This document shows, piece by piece, positions 1 through 11,046 of a stretch of 64,000 nt of DNA. The position numbers were made by a program, and so were the translations under genes. The notes beneath the pieces were generated by a model that was not told the DNA's origin, did not search any database, and saw nothing but the letters and a program-made list of their open reading frames with translations. This stretch comes from Craspedostauros australis (lineage: Eukaryota > Bacillariophyta > Bacillariophyceae > Mastogloiales > Achnanthaceae), in contig JAMXDE010000039.1 in the NCBI GenBank assembly GCA_026770025.1, positions 248,001-312,000 on the forward strand, read 5' to 3'. Position 1 is the first letter of the stretch, and each line of letters begins with the position of its first letter.

Positions 1-3000
1 TAGAGAAATGAATGAGGTGAATTGAGAAGTCAGAAAATAGAATGATGAGATCACATTGATGGTCGGACCAGGAACAGTAGCAGACGCAGTAACAGTAGCA
101 GCAACCAGCAGCACGAATGCGAAGTCAGAGAGTTGTGCAGTAGCTCCCAGCTTTGTAGCAAACGGGTCGAACAATTCCCCTAACCCACAACCCAACCATC
201 CGTTAACTTACCGTCGCATCGAATACGAATACTGAAAGAGAAGTAGCTTGCAGTACTCCTCAATGATGGGACAGGCCACACAGGATGTGGCGAAATCGGC
301 CACGAACAGCGTGATTCGCTTGGCTTTGTAACCATGTTCCCGCAGCAACCACGGAAGCAACGGCCACGGCGGAGATTGCGCATTCTGGAATATGCTTGGT
401 TCCATAACGCGCAAGATGATCAATCGTAAGACCGTCGTCACCAGGATCTCCAACATGAAGATGAGGGGATATCCGATCGTGATGGAGTTGTAAAATCCGT
501 GCACCAGATCGTCCCATCGATTTTCGGCCGTGTCACAGATGAAGGCTGTGATGAGAATTGGCGGAAGCATGGCGAGTGCGCAGATTCGAAAGTTCTCGTA
601 GAATTGCTGATTGTACTGGAGAAAGCCGAGGTTTCGTGGCGAAACGCCGGAGTAGGAGAAGATGCCAACGATGAGGAACCAAATTGCGATCTTTTGAATG
701 GAGACGAAGGACAACCTCGACCTACTCACGGGTTTCTCCTCTAGATCTGCAGCCTTGGTCCTTCCTTCTTGCGCCTGTGGAAAGAAAATCAGAACAAAAT
801 CAGAACGCCAGAGATAGATAGAGAGAGTGGAAATGTGTATGTGTGTGAGCGAGAGACCGAGAACATCTTCCAATGGAACCATATCATGAATTTGGAGTCT
901 CATCCAACGATAGCATCGACGCGTACCTTCCAAACTTCCGCTTCTGGAAGCCGCATCGGTACTTTCGAGGTTGTACGCGACACTTGTGATGATGGGTACT
1001 GCAGCTTGATTTTGGTTGGGAGGCTTGCTGTCCCAGCGGCAATGGAGGCTGCTGCTCTTGATGGCAGGGTGGGAGATTGCTGCCCTGCGCCTGGGATCGG
1101 CGGCGGAGGGACGAATGATGGTGCGCCGTATGCAAAAGGATATGGACCGTAGTAGTTTGGCGCGTAGTATGGGTATTGGTTTGGTATCGGCTGTTGAACG
1201 GCGCCTTGCGACGGTGGTGGGATGTACGGAACATGATGGTTCGCCAATTCAGGAGGCGGAGGGTAATTCTGAAGGTACGCGTTTGGTTGATGATGGTACG
1301 AGTAGTAAGATGGATGCCACATTGGGTGTGGTAGGTTGTAGTGCTGCTGCTGGTGTTGTTGTTGTAGTGCTTGTTGTTGGCTTTGTTGTGGCTTCGTCTG
1401 TCGAGCCTGTGGCACCGGTTGCTTGTGGAGAGGGTGCTCTTGCTCGTCCAACACACTTGTTGGTGAGATTGGTTGTACCATTGGATAATTGTAGGTTTGC
1501 AATGTCTGTGTTGGCCTGTCAAGTGTGGACGGCTTCGTCGTTGCATCGTTTGTTGTGGGCATGGCAGGAAGAGCATAGTCTTGAGTATCAGGTCGTGTTG
1601 TGTTCGCATTGCTGATCTCAACTTCGGCATGGTTGTGCTTATCAACGGGATGCATCTTGGGGTTGGCATGCGCATTAACTCCTGTGGATGCTGCGACCTC
1701 AATGTCAGAGTCGGGTTCCGCGTCACTGAGGTATATGGGCAGGTTTGGCAGCGTGTATGAAAGCCCATCGTCCGTATCTGACGCATCATCCACATCGGAT
1801 GCCGAATGCTGAAGCTGGTGTTGTCGATTGGACAGTCTCTCGTGCATGGATAGCATGGAACGCGCCTCTTGTCGCTGACGCTGTTGCTCAAGAATTTGCT
1901 GCTGTTGGTATTCCTTGATGCGGTATGGATCCTGCTCAAAGGATGAAGCTTTGCTTGGGGTAGCGGCATCTCTCGTCACTGTCGCACTTTGCTGCTGCTG
2001 CTGCAGATGCAACTCGTCAAAAGCATGTTGGTGGTGATTGTTCGTCGCCGCACCATGACTCTGCTGCTGCATTCTGTTGTCACCCGTCTTTTCTTCCACA
2101 ACCTGTGATCGCTGCTGCAGCGATGGCGTGAGAGAAGCTATTGCGACACCATCAGTATCCTCGGCTGAAGTTGTCTTTCTACCAACGTGGGCGATCTCCT
2201 CATGAGCAACAGTATGTGCAGCTGCTGCTTCAGGTTGCATCTGCTCGGGGGCGAGAATGTTGCTGGTGTGAACTTTTGCAGTTGCAGCAGCAGATGCAGC
2301 TGTGGTCTTGTTCGAGTCGTCGGCCATGGTAACATTTTGCGTTGGTGGCTCCGTCAATGCGGACGCTGACGTTGTAGTGGGGGTCGTCGAAATTGATGCT
2401 TCCGGTTCCGGTTGTGGGTCTGTTTGTGCCTGTGTTTGCGCAGTGATGGAAATTGTGGTGGAACGAGTTGGTGTTGGCTCCTCTGTTCGTTGACTACTCG
2501 TTCGCACCTGCGCGTGTGATTGTTCAAGCTCGGATGGTGTTTGTGCCAGCGTTTCTTCTGAAATGGCCACGCCAGCTGAAGCCTTCGTTGTCGCTTCTGC
2601 CGTCTCTGGTGCCGTGTCTACCGCTGGTGATGGCGCTGCGGGTGCAGCTCGGGTTTTTGCATTGGGAATGTTGTCGTTGGACTGGCCATCATCGGAGAGA
2701 TCCCAGTCGGAGGAGGAAATCTCGCTGTTATCGCCTTCATCATCGTCTGATTGCGATGCTAACCCATTCCACCAGGCGTTCGGGTCTTTGCCACCATTGC
2801 CTCCAGATGATGGAGGTTTCCGGATGGTTCCAGGAAAGCTTGATGCTTCCGCAAACAACAGCACGCTGTGGCTGCCTTCACGCTGTCGAGGTTGGTGCTT
2901 CGAGTCGTTTCCGCGCCCGCAGGAAGTTCGAGGACTATCCCCATCGGGTCTCGCAAAGAGAAGCCACCCCGCTGTTGTCATCAATGCAGGCCTTGATGAA

Positions 3001-3113
3001 GGCAGGGACGGAGCTGTGGATGCGCATGTGAGAATCATCACGCTCAGCGCACCCGATGACCCAAGGCGCCTTTTGCGAGATGGCCGGCCGGAAGTCAACG
3101 GTGGCATTGTCAT
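1..3113 (-). CDS. Gln/Pro-rich protein with C-terminal PrsW-like membrane protease domain (partial, spliced)
   Basis: Two exons are visible: 3113-927 and 774-212, joined by a 152-nt intron with donor GTACGC at 926 and acceptor CAG ending at 775. Exon 2 ends at a strong GTAAGT donor (211-206), so the gene continues beyond the left edge. ATG at 3113 is chosen because the longer open frame starts with GTG. The first ~730 residues are low complexity: Ser/Thr/Gln runs, then a Pro/Tyr-rich stretch. Exon 2 has four hydrophobic segments. The last reads C-P-I-I-E-E-Y-C-K, matching the EExxK signature of PrsW-type glutamic intramembrane proteases. The family is known for site-1 processing of membrane regulators; function here is inferred. 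The second conserved protease motifs would lie off the window. A GTGAGT at 730-725 could be another donor, but the frame reads through it. Domain call moderate, gene model good. Confidence 0.6.
775..926 (-). other. GT-AG intron in the PrsW-like gene
   Basis: Donor GTACGC follows a Lys codon. Acceptor CAG precedes an Ala codon. The phase is 0 on both sides, so the two open frames join without loss. Confidence 0.75.
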
Positions 3114-4262
3114 GATTGAGAGGCAGATTCCCGATGTGCTGCCTTCTACTTCTACTCCCACTGCCACTCCTGCTCGTACGTCTCTGCTCTCGGTTCTTAT
3201 TGTATCGCCCTATCGTATTCCACGGAACCACTGCACACGAAGGCACCAATGCTGTTGCTTTCTGCTGTTCTGTACGAGCTGTCAGGAGCTGCCAGGAGCT
3301 GTCGATGCGATGAATCGATCGCCGCAGACACTTTCTGCGTTTCTCATCACCCTGACTCCCACCACACAACACCAAACCGCAACGTGTTGAGCACAGATTT
3401 CACACGAGAAGAATGCGCGCGATTCTGCCGAAAACCAGGAAGAATCGTATTGGTCAAACGGGGTTGACCAAACGGACGTTTTCGATCAGATCGACTTGTT
3501 CTTCCTGCGATTTTGTGTCGAAATGTGTGACATCAGTAATTCCCGATTGTACGGGACTAAACCAGAATAGAGTACAGAAACAACAAATACCCCCCTACCG
3601 TTAACGTGGCAAGCGCATGATCGATCACTCCTGAGCGTTACAGGAGCACGTTACTTTTGGGACTACGGGGAATTTCGACAATTTTGATGTTCGTGTTGGT
3701 TCTTGGCGCCAACGCAAAGAACAACAATGATGGCAACAGAACACGAAGTTGTTGGTGGTGGAGAGCGTGCCACTGCCTTGTGTTCACTCCGACGTCTCGT
3801 CATGGCACACTCGCGGGATCCTCGATCGTCTCCGCGTTCCGGCGATGTTGGCACAATGATGATTTCCGACGACCGCGCCTCCGATCAACTTTCTCCTTCT
3901 GTGGCTTGCCACGGTCACGGTCAATTACCACCATCACGCTCAAGCCGATGTCGAAGACTACGTTCACGTGGGTGCCAAAGTTGATGGGGCGATCACAGCA
4001 GCATCGTGGGGACAATGCGAAATGACGAACATCATCAACCAGAAATCAACGCAATGTCATGCACGCTGCGTGAAACGGAGCACGAGACACCACCACCGAC
4101 GACCATGAAGCAGAACATGATCGCTACATAAACAGTAATCAGAGATGTGATCAAGGGACGACGATCAGCCAAACACTCATTCAATCACATCGAAAAAGCC
4201 CGTCGCATTGATCTGATTTCAGCAACAAGTGTCATCCCTTTACGACACATACCAGCTCCATC
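3114..4262. other. Intergenic, divergent promoter region
   Basis: This lies between the start of the minus-strand PrsW-like gene and the plus-strand ankyrin gene. It holds only short overlapping open frames in several phases with no recognisable domain. It probably contains both promoters. No core promoter motif could be assigned. Confidence 0.5.
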
Positions 4263-7200
4263 ATGGTCTTCATCCTCCCCCAACTCGTTGTGATGTTCGC
4301 CTCACCATTGCGAAACCACAACCATCACGTCTGGACATCACTATCCACGGCCTCACCCTCTCTCATTCCGCTCAAGTCGACCCCTGGTGATGCATCCAAC
4401 CCGACCGTCACCAACCAGGATCTCCTACGCGCCGCAGAACGAGGAGATGTGGACACCCTCATCGCATGGAAGACAGCATTTCCACAAACCTCCATCGACA
4501 CGATCAAGGACGACCGTGACAAGACTGCACTTCACCTCGCATGCTCCAACGGCCTGCTTGACGCGATCAAGCAGTTGGTGGAGTCATGCGGAGCGGACAT
4601 CAATGCCCAATCCATGGATGGAGAGACTGCGCTACACTATGCATGCGCACAGGGCAACCTCGATGTCGTAGAATACCTGGTTGGATCGCATTCTGCAGAT
4701 GTCAACCTCCAGGACAACTTCGGCAAGGTGGCACTCCACGACGCATGCACCGAGGGGCACACGGCCATCGTGAAGACTCTGATCGAGTTGGATTCTGCAA
4801 GCGCTCTCGTGCAAGATGAGAAGGGTGAGAATGCCCTCCATGCCGCGTGTCTTCATGGACACTTGGATGTTGTGGAGTACCTCGTTGGATCATGCGGAGT
4901 GGAAATCAATGTGCAAGATGATTTCGGCAATACTGCGATCCACGATGTGTGTCTGAAGGGTCATCTTGATATCTTGAAGTACATCACAGAGACTCGCACT
5001 GTGTCCATCAACGTTCAGAACAATGACGGCGATACCGCACTTCATGTTGCATGCAGAAATGACCATTTGGATGTTGCAGAGTACCTCGTTGGATCATGCG
5101 GAGTGGAAATCAATGTGCAGGATGATTTCGGCAATACTGCGATCCACGATGTGTGTCTGAAGGGTCATCTTGATGTTTTGAAGTATGTGATGGAGACTCG
5201 CACTGTGTCCATCAACGTCCAGAACGATGACGGCGATACCGCACTTCATGTTGCATACGGAAATGGTCATTTGGATGTTGCAGAGTACCTGGTGAAGTCA
5301 TGCAAGGCAGATATTCATATCGAGAATGAAGCTGGTGGCACGGCTCTTCGGTCTGCATATTTCAAGGGTCATCTGGATGTTGTGAGATGGTTGGTGGAGT
5401 CAGGTCAGGTGGACATCAATGCCAAAGACCGGAATGGTGACTCTGCCTTTCACTGGGCAAGTGCTGGAGGTCATTTGGGTATGATGGAGTTCTTGTTGAA
5501 GTCAGACGACCTGAAGGTGGATGCCAACGCCAAGAACAACGATGGCCACACTGCCCTTCACTGCGCAAGTGCCGGAGGCCACCTGGATGTGGTGAAGCAT
5601 TTGGTGGACTCAGGCAAAGCGATCATCAATGTAAGCGGCGAGAACAAGGCTGGCAACACTGCCCTCCATCTTGCAACCGTGGGTGGGTATCTGGATGTTG
5701 TGAAGCAGCTGGTTGAATCCGGTAAGGCCAATATCAATGCTGAGAACGACGAACACGAGACTCCACTTTACAATGCATATTGCCACAACCACTTCGATGT
5801 TGTCAAGTATCTCATCGGAACACCAAGCATCTATCCTAACTTCCGACACAAGGATGACAACACCGTGCTCCATCTCGCAAGTGGCGATGGCCATCTCGAT
5901 GTTGTGAAACATCTGGTTGAATCCGGTAAGGTCAATATCAATGCTGAGAACTACAAACACGAGACTCCACTCTACAAGGCATATTGCCACAACCACTTCG
6001 ACATTGTCAAGTATCTCATCGGAACACCAAACATATATCCCAACGCGCAAGACGAGGATGGCAACACCGTGCTCCATCTCGCAAGTGGCGATGGCCATCT
6101 CGATGTTGTGAAACATCTGGTTGAATCCGGTAAGGTCAATATCAATGCTGAGAACTACGAACACGAGACTCCACTCCACAAGGCATATTGCCACAACCAC
6201 TTCGATGTTGTCAAGTATCTCATCGGAACACCAAACATACATCCCAACGCCCGAGACAAGGATGGCAACACTGCACTCCATCTCGCAAGTGGCAATGGCC
6301 ATCTGGATGTTGTGAAGTGGCTGGTTGAACAAGGCGAAGCCAACATCAATGCTGAGAACTACGGACACGAGACTCCACTCCACAAGGCATATTGCCACAA
6401 CCACTTCGATGTTGTCAAGTATCTCATCGGAACACCAAACATATATCCCAACGCGCAAGGCGAGGATGGCAACACCGTGCTCCATCTCGCAAGTGGCGAT
6501 GGCCATCTCGATGTTGTGAAACATCTGGTTGAATCCGGTAAGGTCAATATCAATGCTGAGAACTACGAACACGAGACTCCACTCCACAAGGCATATTGCC
6601 ACAACCACTTCGATGTTGTCAAGTATCTCATCGGAACACCAAACATATATCCCAACGCGCAAGGCGAGGATGGCAACACCGTGCTCCATCTCGCAAGTGG
6701 CGATGGCCATCTCGATGTTGTGAAACATCTGGTTGAATCCGGTAAGGTCAATATCAATGCTGAGAATCATGAACATGACACTCCACTCTACAAGGCATAT
6801 TGCCACAACCACTTCGACATTGTCAAGTATCTCATCGGAACACCAAACATATATCCCAACGCGCAAGACGAGGATGACAACACCGTGCTCCATCTCGCAA
6901 GTGGCGATGGCCATCTCGATGTTGTGAAACATCTGGTTGAATCCGGTAAGGCCAATATCAATGCTGAGAACTACGGACACGAGACTCCACTCCACAAGGC
7001 ATATTGCCACAACTACTTCGATGTTGTCAAGTATCTCATCGGAACACCAAACATATATCCCAACGCGCAAGACGAGGATGGCAACACTGCACTCCATCTC
7101 GCAAGTCGCGATGGCCATCTGGATGTTGTGAAGCAGCTGGTTGAATCCGGTAAGGCTAATATCAATGCTGAGGATCACGAACACGGCACTCCACTCTACA

Positions 7201-7886
7201 ATGCATATTGCCACAACCACTTCGACATTGTCAAGTATCTCATCGGAACACCAAACATATATCCCAACGCGCAAGGCGAGGATGGCAACACCGTGCTCCA
7301 TCTCGCAAGTGGCGATGGCCATCTCGATGTTGTGAAGCAGCTGGTTGAATCCGGTAAGGCCAATATCAATGCTGAGGATCACGAACACGAGGCTCCACTC
7401 TACAAGGCATATCACAACAATCATTTCGACATTGTCAAGTATCTGGTCGCAGCACCAAATGCTGATTTGAACGTAAAAGACGAGAATGGCAACACCGTGC
7501 TCCATCTCGCAAGTATCGATGGGCGTCTCGACGTTGTGAAGTTGTTGGTTGAACAAGGCAAGGTCGATATCAACATCAAAACCTGCGAGTTTGGCAACAC
7601 AGCAATGCACTTTGCGAGCATCAATGGCAGATTGGAAGTCATGAAGTATTTGGTGGAAGTCTGCAACGCAAAAATCAACATTCGGAACAAGTATGGCGGA
7701 ACTGCACTTCGGTTGGCAAGTTGCAATGGTGAATTGGAAGTCGTCAAATACTTGGTAGAATCGTGCAACGCAGACATCAGCATCAAGGATAATGATGGCG
7801 ACACTGCACTGGATATTGCGAAAGAAAATGGCCACACTGATGTTGTCAACTACTTGACCACTCTTGCTTCAAGAGAGAAAGCATGA
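4263..7886 (+). CDS. Giant ankyrin-repeat protein
   Basis: Single exon, 1207 aa, ATG at 4263. After a ~50-residue N-terminus with a short hydrophobic start, almost the whole protein is ankyrin repeats of 33-34 residues with the usual G-x-T-A-L-H-x-A and G-H-L-D-V-V-K-x-L-V core. I estimate about 34 repeats. From ~5700 the repeats fall into near-identical 68-residue pairs, one of the ANK units carrying an unusual Y-C-H-N-H-F-D-V-V-K-Y-L-I-G-T-P-N-I-Y-P-N core. An older pair of 68-residue units lies at ~4885-5290. There is no kinase, SOCS, channel or other partner domain. Ankyrin arrays are protein-binding scaffolds; no partner or cellular site can be read from the sequence. Confidence is high for the fold and low for the role. 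Confidence 0.93.
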   Translation: MVFILPQLVVMFASPLRNHNHHVWTSLSTASPSLIPLKSTPGDASNPTVTNQDLLRAAERGDVDTLIAWKTAFPQTSIDTIKDDRDKTALHLACSNGLLDAIKQLVESCGADINAQSMDGETALHYACAQGNLDVVEYLVGSHSADVNLQDNFGKVALHDACTEGHTAIVKTLIELDSASALVQDEKGENALHAACLHGHLDVVEYLVGSCGVEINVQDDFGNTAIHDVCLKGHLDILKYITETRTVSINVQNNDGDTALHVACRNDHLDVAEYLVGSCGVEINVQDDFGNTAIHDVCLKGHLDVLKYVMETRTVSINVQNDDGDTALHVAYGNGHLDVAEYLVKSCKADIHIENEAGGTALRSAYFKGHLDVVRWLVESGQVDINAKDRNGDSAFHWASAGGHLGMMEFLLKSDDLKVDANAKNNDGHTALHCASAGGHLDVVKHLVDSGKAIINVSGENKAGNTALHLATVGGYLDVVKQLVESGKANINAENDEHETPLYNAYCHNHFDVVKYLIGTPSIYPNFRHKDDNTVLHLASGDGHLDVVKHLVESGKVNINAENYKHETPLYKAYCHNHFDIVKYLIGTPNIYPNAQDEDGNTVLHLASGDGHLDVVKHLVESGKVNINAENYEHETPLHKAYCHNHFDVVKYLIGTPNIHPNARDKDGNTALHLASGNGHLDVVKWLVEQGEANINAENYGHETPLHKAYCHNHFDVVKYLIGTPNIYPNAQGEDGNTVLHLASGDGHLDVVKHLVESGKVNINAENYEHETPLHKAYCHNHFDVVKYLIGTPNIYPNAQGEDGNTVLHLASGDGHLDVVKHLVESGKVNINAENHEHDTPLYKAYCHNHFDIVKYLIGTPNIYPNAQDEDDNTVLHLASGDGHLDVVKHLVESGKANINAENYGHETPLHKAYCHNYFDVVKYLIGTPNIYPNAQDEDGNTALHLASRDGHLDVVKQLVESGKANINAEDHEHGTPLYNAYCHNHFDIVKYLIGTPNIYPNAQGEDGNTVLHLASGDGHLDVVKQLVESGKANINAEDHEHEAPLYKAYHNNHFDIVKYLVAAPNADLNVKDENGNTVLHLASIDGRLDVVKLLVEQGKVDINIKTCEFGNTAMHFASINGRLEVMKYLVEVCNAKINIRNKYGGTALRLASCNGELEVVKYLVESCNADISIKDNDGDTALDIAKENGHTDVVNYLTTLASREKA
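4885..5292 (+). repeat. Two-copy 204-bp duplication in the ankyrin gene
   Basis: The segment starting at 4885 (coding for G-S-C-G-V-E-I-N-V-Q-D-D-F-G) recurs at 5089, 204 bp later, with a few substitutions. It has the same period as the downstream array but a different sequence, so it is an independent duplication of a two-repeat unit. Confidence 0.85.
5713..7440 (+). repeat. 204-bp tandem repeat array inside the ankyrin gene
   Basis: Units begin at about 5713, 5917, 6121, 6325, 6529, 6733, 6937 and 7141, with a diverging ninth from ~7345. Each spacing is exactly 204 bp (68 codons, two ankyrin repeats). Several neighbouring copies, for example those at 6325-6528 and 6529-6732, are nearly identical over most of their length. 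This indicates recent unequal exchange or gene conversion. Confidence 0.93.
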
Positions 7887-8330
7887 ACACAAATTGGACA
7901 AGAACCAACCAACCAGCCACTCGTCAAAGTAGTCTCGCTTAGCAGCTGTCAAGTGCTTAACATTCATCGTTGACGTAAATCAGTCGGTGGGTTCTATTGT
8001 TCAGTGGACTGCACTTATTGCACTACGGGATCATGGTTTGCTGCAATCTGCTTATCGTCGCTTCGTGTTGCAAGGTCATGGTACCTCTGTCCAGCCCATG
8101 CGTTGTTATGTGTTGCGATGTGTTGTGTTGTAGCAGGTATACGTATGGCATGCGATTGCGTTTTGCCTTTCTTGGAGGAAAGCGGCGCCATGGTCTGAGA
8201 TTCACGATGTATCTCAGAGATACCATTGGCGCCGTGATGCGGGTGATGTGTTCATCTGCATGTTGATGTGTGTTGGTGTATTCTTGTGGCGCATTGTGGT
8301 TGCACCTCAACCCACCAGGTGGCAACGTGC
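7887..8330. other. Convergent 3' intergenic region
   Basis: This separates the ends of the ankyrin gene (+) and the silicon transporter (-). The short Cys-rich open frame at 7997-8266 has no family resemblance and is taken as chance. No structured element was recognised. Confidence 0.5.
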
Positions 8331-9980
8331 TTACTTCTGCACACCCATCTCCTCGTCGCTCTCGCCAACGCTGTCGTTCTCCTCGTCCTGGTTCAGCTTG
8401 TTCATGGCGGCAGTCTCCATGCGAAGAGCAGACTCGAAGATGCGAGCCTCATCGTCGTTGTTGCACGAATTGATCTCCTCGCGGAGTCCCTTGATGTTAG
8501 ACAGGATGCGCTCGCGACGGACGGAGTAAGACTCGGTCTGTGCGGCCAAAGCCTTCTGGAGCTCGAGGTACTCGCGTGGGACGGCGGTGGAACCGGCCTC
8601 ACCGACAAGCACGTTGGTTCCCAAGTGCATGTTGCGGTTGCTCTGGTGGTCTGGCTTCATACCGGCGGCGCGCTCCTCCGGGGTGCCGATGTACACCTCA
8701 TCGAGCTGGAAGCCAGAGACGGCCTTGTGAATGGAAGCGAGAACCCAGGCACCGGAGCAGATACCAGTGGCCTCCAACAACAGGCAGAACTGGAGGAAGA
8801 TGTATACGATCGGGTTGGAAAGGAAGGCGATTGGGAAGACGGATGCAACCAGCTGCCATGTGATGGAGGCGATGATGGTGGTGATGAGGGCTCCGAGAAG
8901 TCCGGTGTTGAAGAATTCCTGGGTGCTGTCGGAGACTCCGAAGATGTTCTCGCCAGTTCCGACCTCGACATCAAGAGTGGTGACACGGGCGATGATGAAG
9001 AAGCACATGGTGACGCAGATCTGACGTCCGATCATGAATCCTGGAAGGTTGCGTCCGTCACCGCGGAAGAGGAGCTCGCAGGTTTTGCGGGCCATTGGGT
9101 GGTCTCCACGATCCTCCTTTGGAAGCTTGGCGACGGCGAAGAAGGCGATCTGCATACCCTCGAGCATACCGACGATGGACATGAAGAGGAAGAAGAGGAT
9201 GACGGCGACTCCGTTTGGCACTCCGGCCCACATGGTGGTCTTTCCATCGAAGAGGGCGACGAGGGTGACGGCCATGGCGTAGCACAGGATGGCGAGGGAG
9301 ATGAGGATGCGGCCCCAGTAGAAGAGGTTCTGGGCACCGTCACGTGGTGGTTCCTTGGACTCGATTTCCTTGCCGGAGGCCCAGACGAAGAACATCTGGA
9401 CGAGGTAGCACGAATGCAGAAGTCCGGAGAACTCGATGGCGAGGGCGACATAGAGGGTGAAGACGGCGAAGAAGTTGTTGATGTAGTCAAGCATGCACAG
9501 GGAGGCGTTGACTTGGGAGTTGAGCTGTCCGGCTTGGGCGGTCATGAGGATCATGGCGGCTCCGGATCCGAGGAAGATCTGGATGATGATGTCTGGGAGT
9601 CCGAAGACTTCGGCATCGGCGAGCGGGGCACCGCACTGGTTGATGGTGAAGACCATGAGGAGGACCATGAACTGACGTCCCATGAGGTAGCGGTCGAGGT
9701 TGTCACCCTTGTGGGCGAGGGAGGTGCACTTGTGGCTGGTTGGGTGGGATTCGACGTAGAGGTCGCGGTCGACTGGTGGGAGACCGACGAGGGAACCCTG
9801 TCCTCCCTCAACCATGTTGAGCCAGACGAGGGCCGTGATCATGATGACGACGGCGACCACTGGGTGAACCTCGGACGAGACCTTGGTCTGCTCATTGAAG
9901 ATGAGTCCGCAGACGATGGCGATCGAGAAGATGAGGAGTCCGGTGGAGTACACCGACTTGACGAGCTGAACGGGATCCAT
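8331..9980 (-). CDS. SIT: Silicon transporter (SIT family)
   Basis: Single exon, 549 aa, from ATG at 9980. The frame stays open to another ATG at 10079, but M-D-P-V-Q at 9980 follows an A/C-rich leader and begins just before the first membrane segment. SITs take up silicic acid with sodium across the plasma membrane for frustule synthesis. The four family motifs are present: E-G-G-Q (58-61), G-R-Q (101-103), E-G-M-Q (274-277) and G-R-Q (318-320). They sit in two halves of about five membrane segments each, as expected of the inverted-repeat fold. After the last membrane segment (~residue 420) comes a soluble tail with a predicted coiled coil (~470-530, heptad-like Leu/Glu/Ala) and an acidic end. 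Length matches the family. Nothing is missing. Isoform number cannot be assigned from one locus. Confidence 0.95.
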   Translation of the reverse strand: MDPVQLVKSVYSTGLLIFSIAIVCGLIFNEQTKVSSEVHPVVAVVIMITALVWLNMVEGGQGSLVGLPPVDRDLYVESHPTSHKCTSLAHKGDNLDRYLMGRQFMVLLMVFTINQCGAPLADAEVFGLPDIIIQIFLGSGAAMILMTAQAGQLNSQVNASLCMLDYINNFFAVFTLYVALAIEFSGLLHSCYLVQMFFVWASGKEIESKEPPRDGAQNLFYWGRILISLAILCYAMAVTLVALFDGKTTMWAGVPNGVAVILFFLFMSIVGMLEGMQIAFFAVAKLPKEDRGDHPMARKTCELLFRGDGRNLPGFMIGRQICVTMCFFIIARVTTLDVEVGTGENIFGVSDSTQEFFNTGLLGALITTIIASITWQLVASVFPIAFLSNPIVYIFLQFCLLLEATGICSGAWVLASIHKAVSGFQLDEVYIGTPEERAAGMKPDHQSNRNMHLGTNVLVGEAGSTAVPREYLELQKALAAQTESYSVRRERILSNIKGLREEINSCNNDDEARIFESALRMETAAMNKLNQDEENDSVGESDEEMGVQK

Positions 9981-11046
9981 CTTGGTTGTGTTGTTTGTTG
10001 CTGAGATGCGTTGCAGAAATTGCAATGGTTGAAATTGTGAGTGATGAAAAGTCAGGTTCGATGAATGCCATGAAGGCATGTGTGGTTGTGTTTGTTCTCA
10101 CAATTTCCTGTCCGATTGTCTGGTTTCATTTGTTTGGTTTGTTGTTTCTGTACGAAAGATGAGCGAAAGATAGTCCGTGAAACGGGTTGTGACGGCTGGC
10201 GCATGCGACATCCAACCTTTTCTTATATGTAATCATGTATGAATAACATTGAATACTAATCATAACGTTTGAACTGAGTGGCGAGACATGCATGCCGCTG
10301 CATGCGAAACGCATTGGCTTCAAATATAACGTATGTAAACGGTTGAGTTCGAATGGAACACTCAAGCGTGTCCCACATGGGTTCAAAATCCTTCCAACAT
10401 TCCATTTTGTCGAGTCATTTTGTCGTTGAAGCATGGAATACACAATTAATACCGTAGAAGGCGAAGAAGAAACTCAATTTGTCACTTATGACCATAGACA
10501 AAGTCCACAGATGTCGGGTTCGTGGAGCACGTTTGCTCCCGGTCATCGTCGGTCATACTTCTTTCTTCCCCTTCACGTTGATGGATGTGGTGACGGAGAA
10601 GAGAGAAGGAGAACACAAGTTGACAAGTGATGTGGCGAAGTTCCTTCTCGCCTCTGGTGTGATGGGAGAGCCAGACTCATGGTCTCACGATGCGCGTGGC
10701 GTGTTGGTGGTGTCAACGCTCGAGATCGAAAGGAGGCTCCGGCATCAATCCTCCCATCGTGGCTCCGACACCTTCAACCAGCATAGCGCCAGTCGCACAG
10801 AAACAGCAACACACAGTAACATCCGCGTCTGTGTCGACGAAAGGGAAGACAAATCGCACTGCCAGCGAATGGCATCCAACACCCAACCTCCCGTGCCTCA
10901 TCGATCTCCAAGGCTCCCACGAACACGACGACCCCGTACATATCTACTACGAACTGTAGTTCCAATCTGTCTGTTCCCCAACATCCATCGTTGCGCTGGA
11001 CTCCACAAGCAGTCCGCAATCCATTTCCACTTCCGCTTCAGGCACG
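9981..11046. other. Divergent promoter region of the silicon transporter and the ATPase gene
   Basis: The two genes start on opposite strands about 1.07 kb apart. The SIT side has a leader rich in CAA/AAC just before the ATG. The plus-strand frame at 10479-11144 overlaps the ATPase start in another phase and begins with TTG, so it is rejected as a gene. No specific regulatory motif was recognised. Confidence 0.5.

Noticed and set aside
690..728. A 39-nt intron after the GTGAGT at 730-725 of the PrsW-like gene
   Set aside because: Too short for a typical intron, and the frame reads through into the membrane segment without a stop.
4885..7440. Regular repeats that could suggest a CRISPR-like array
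   Set aside because: The period is 204 bp, in frame, and codes for ankyrin repeats. There are no spacers.
5610..7835. 741-codon open frame on the minus strand opposite the ankyrin gene
   Set aside because: It is the mirror of the repeated codons: its length comes from the tandem array, and the plus-strand frame has clear ankyrin motifs.
8268..10004. 578-codon plus-strand open frame opposite the silicon transporter
   Set aside because: Asp/Glu/Gly-rich shadow caused by codon bias of the SIT gene. The SIT motifs are on the minus strand.
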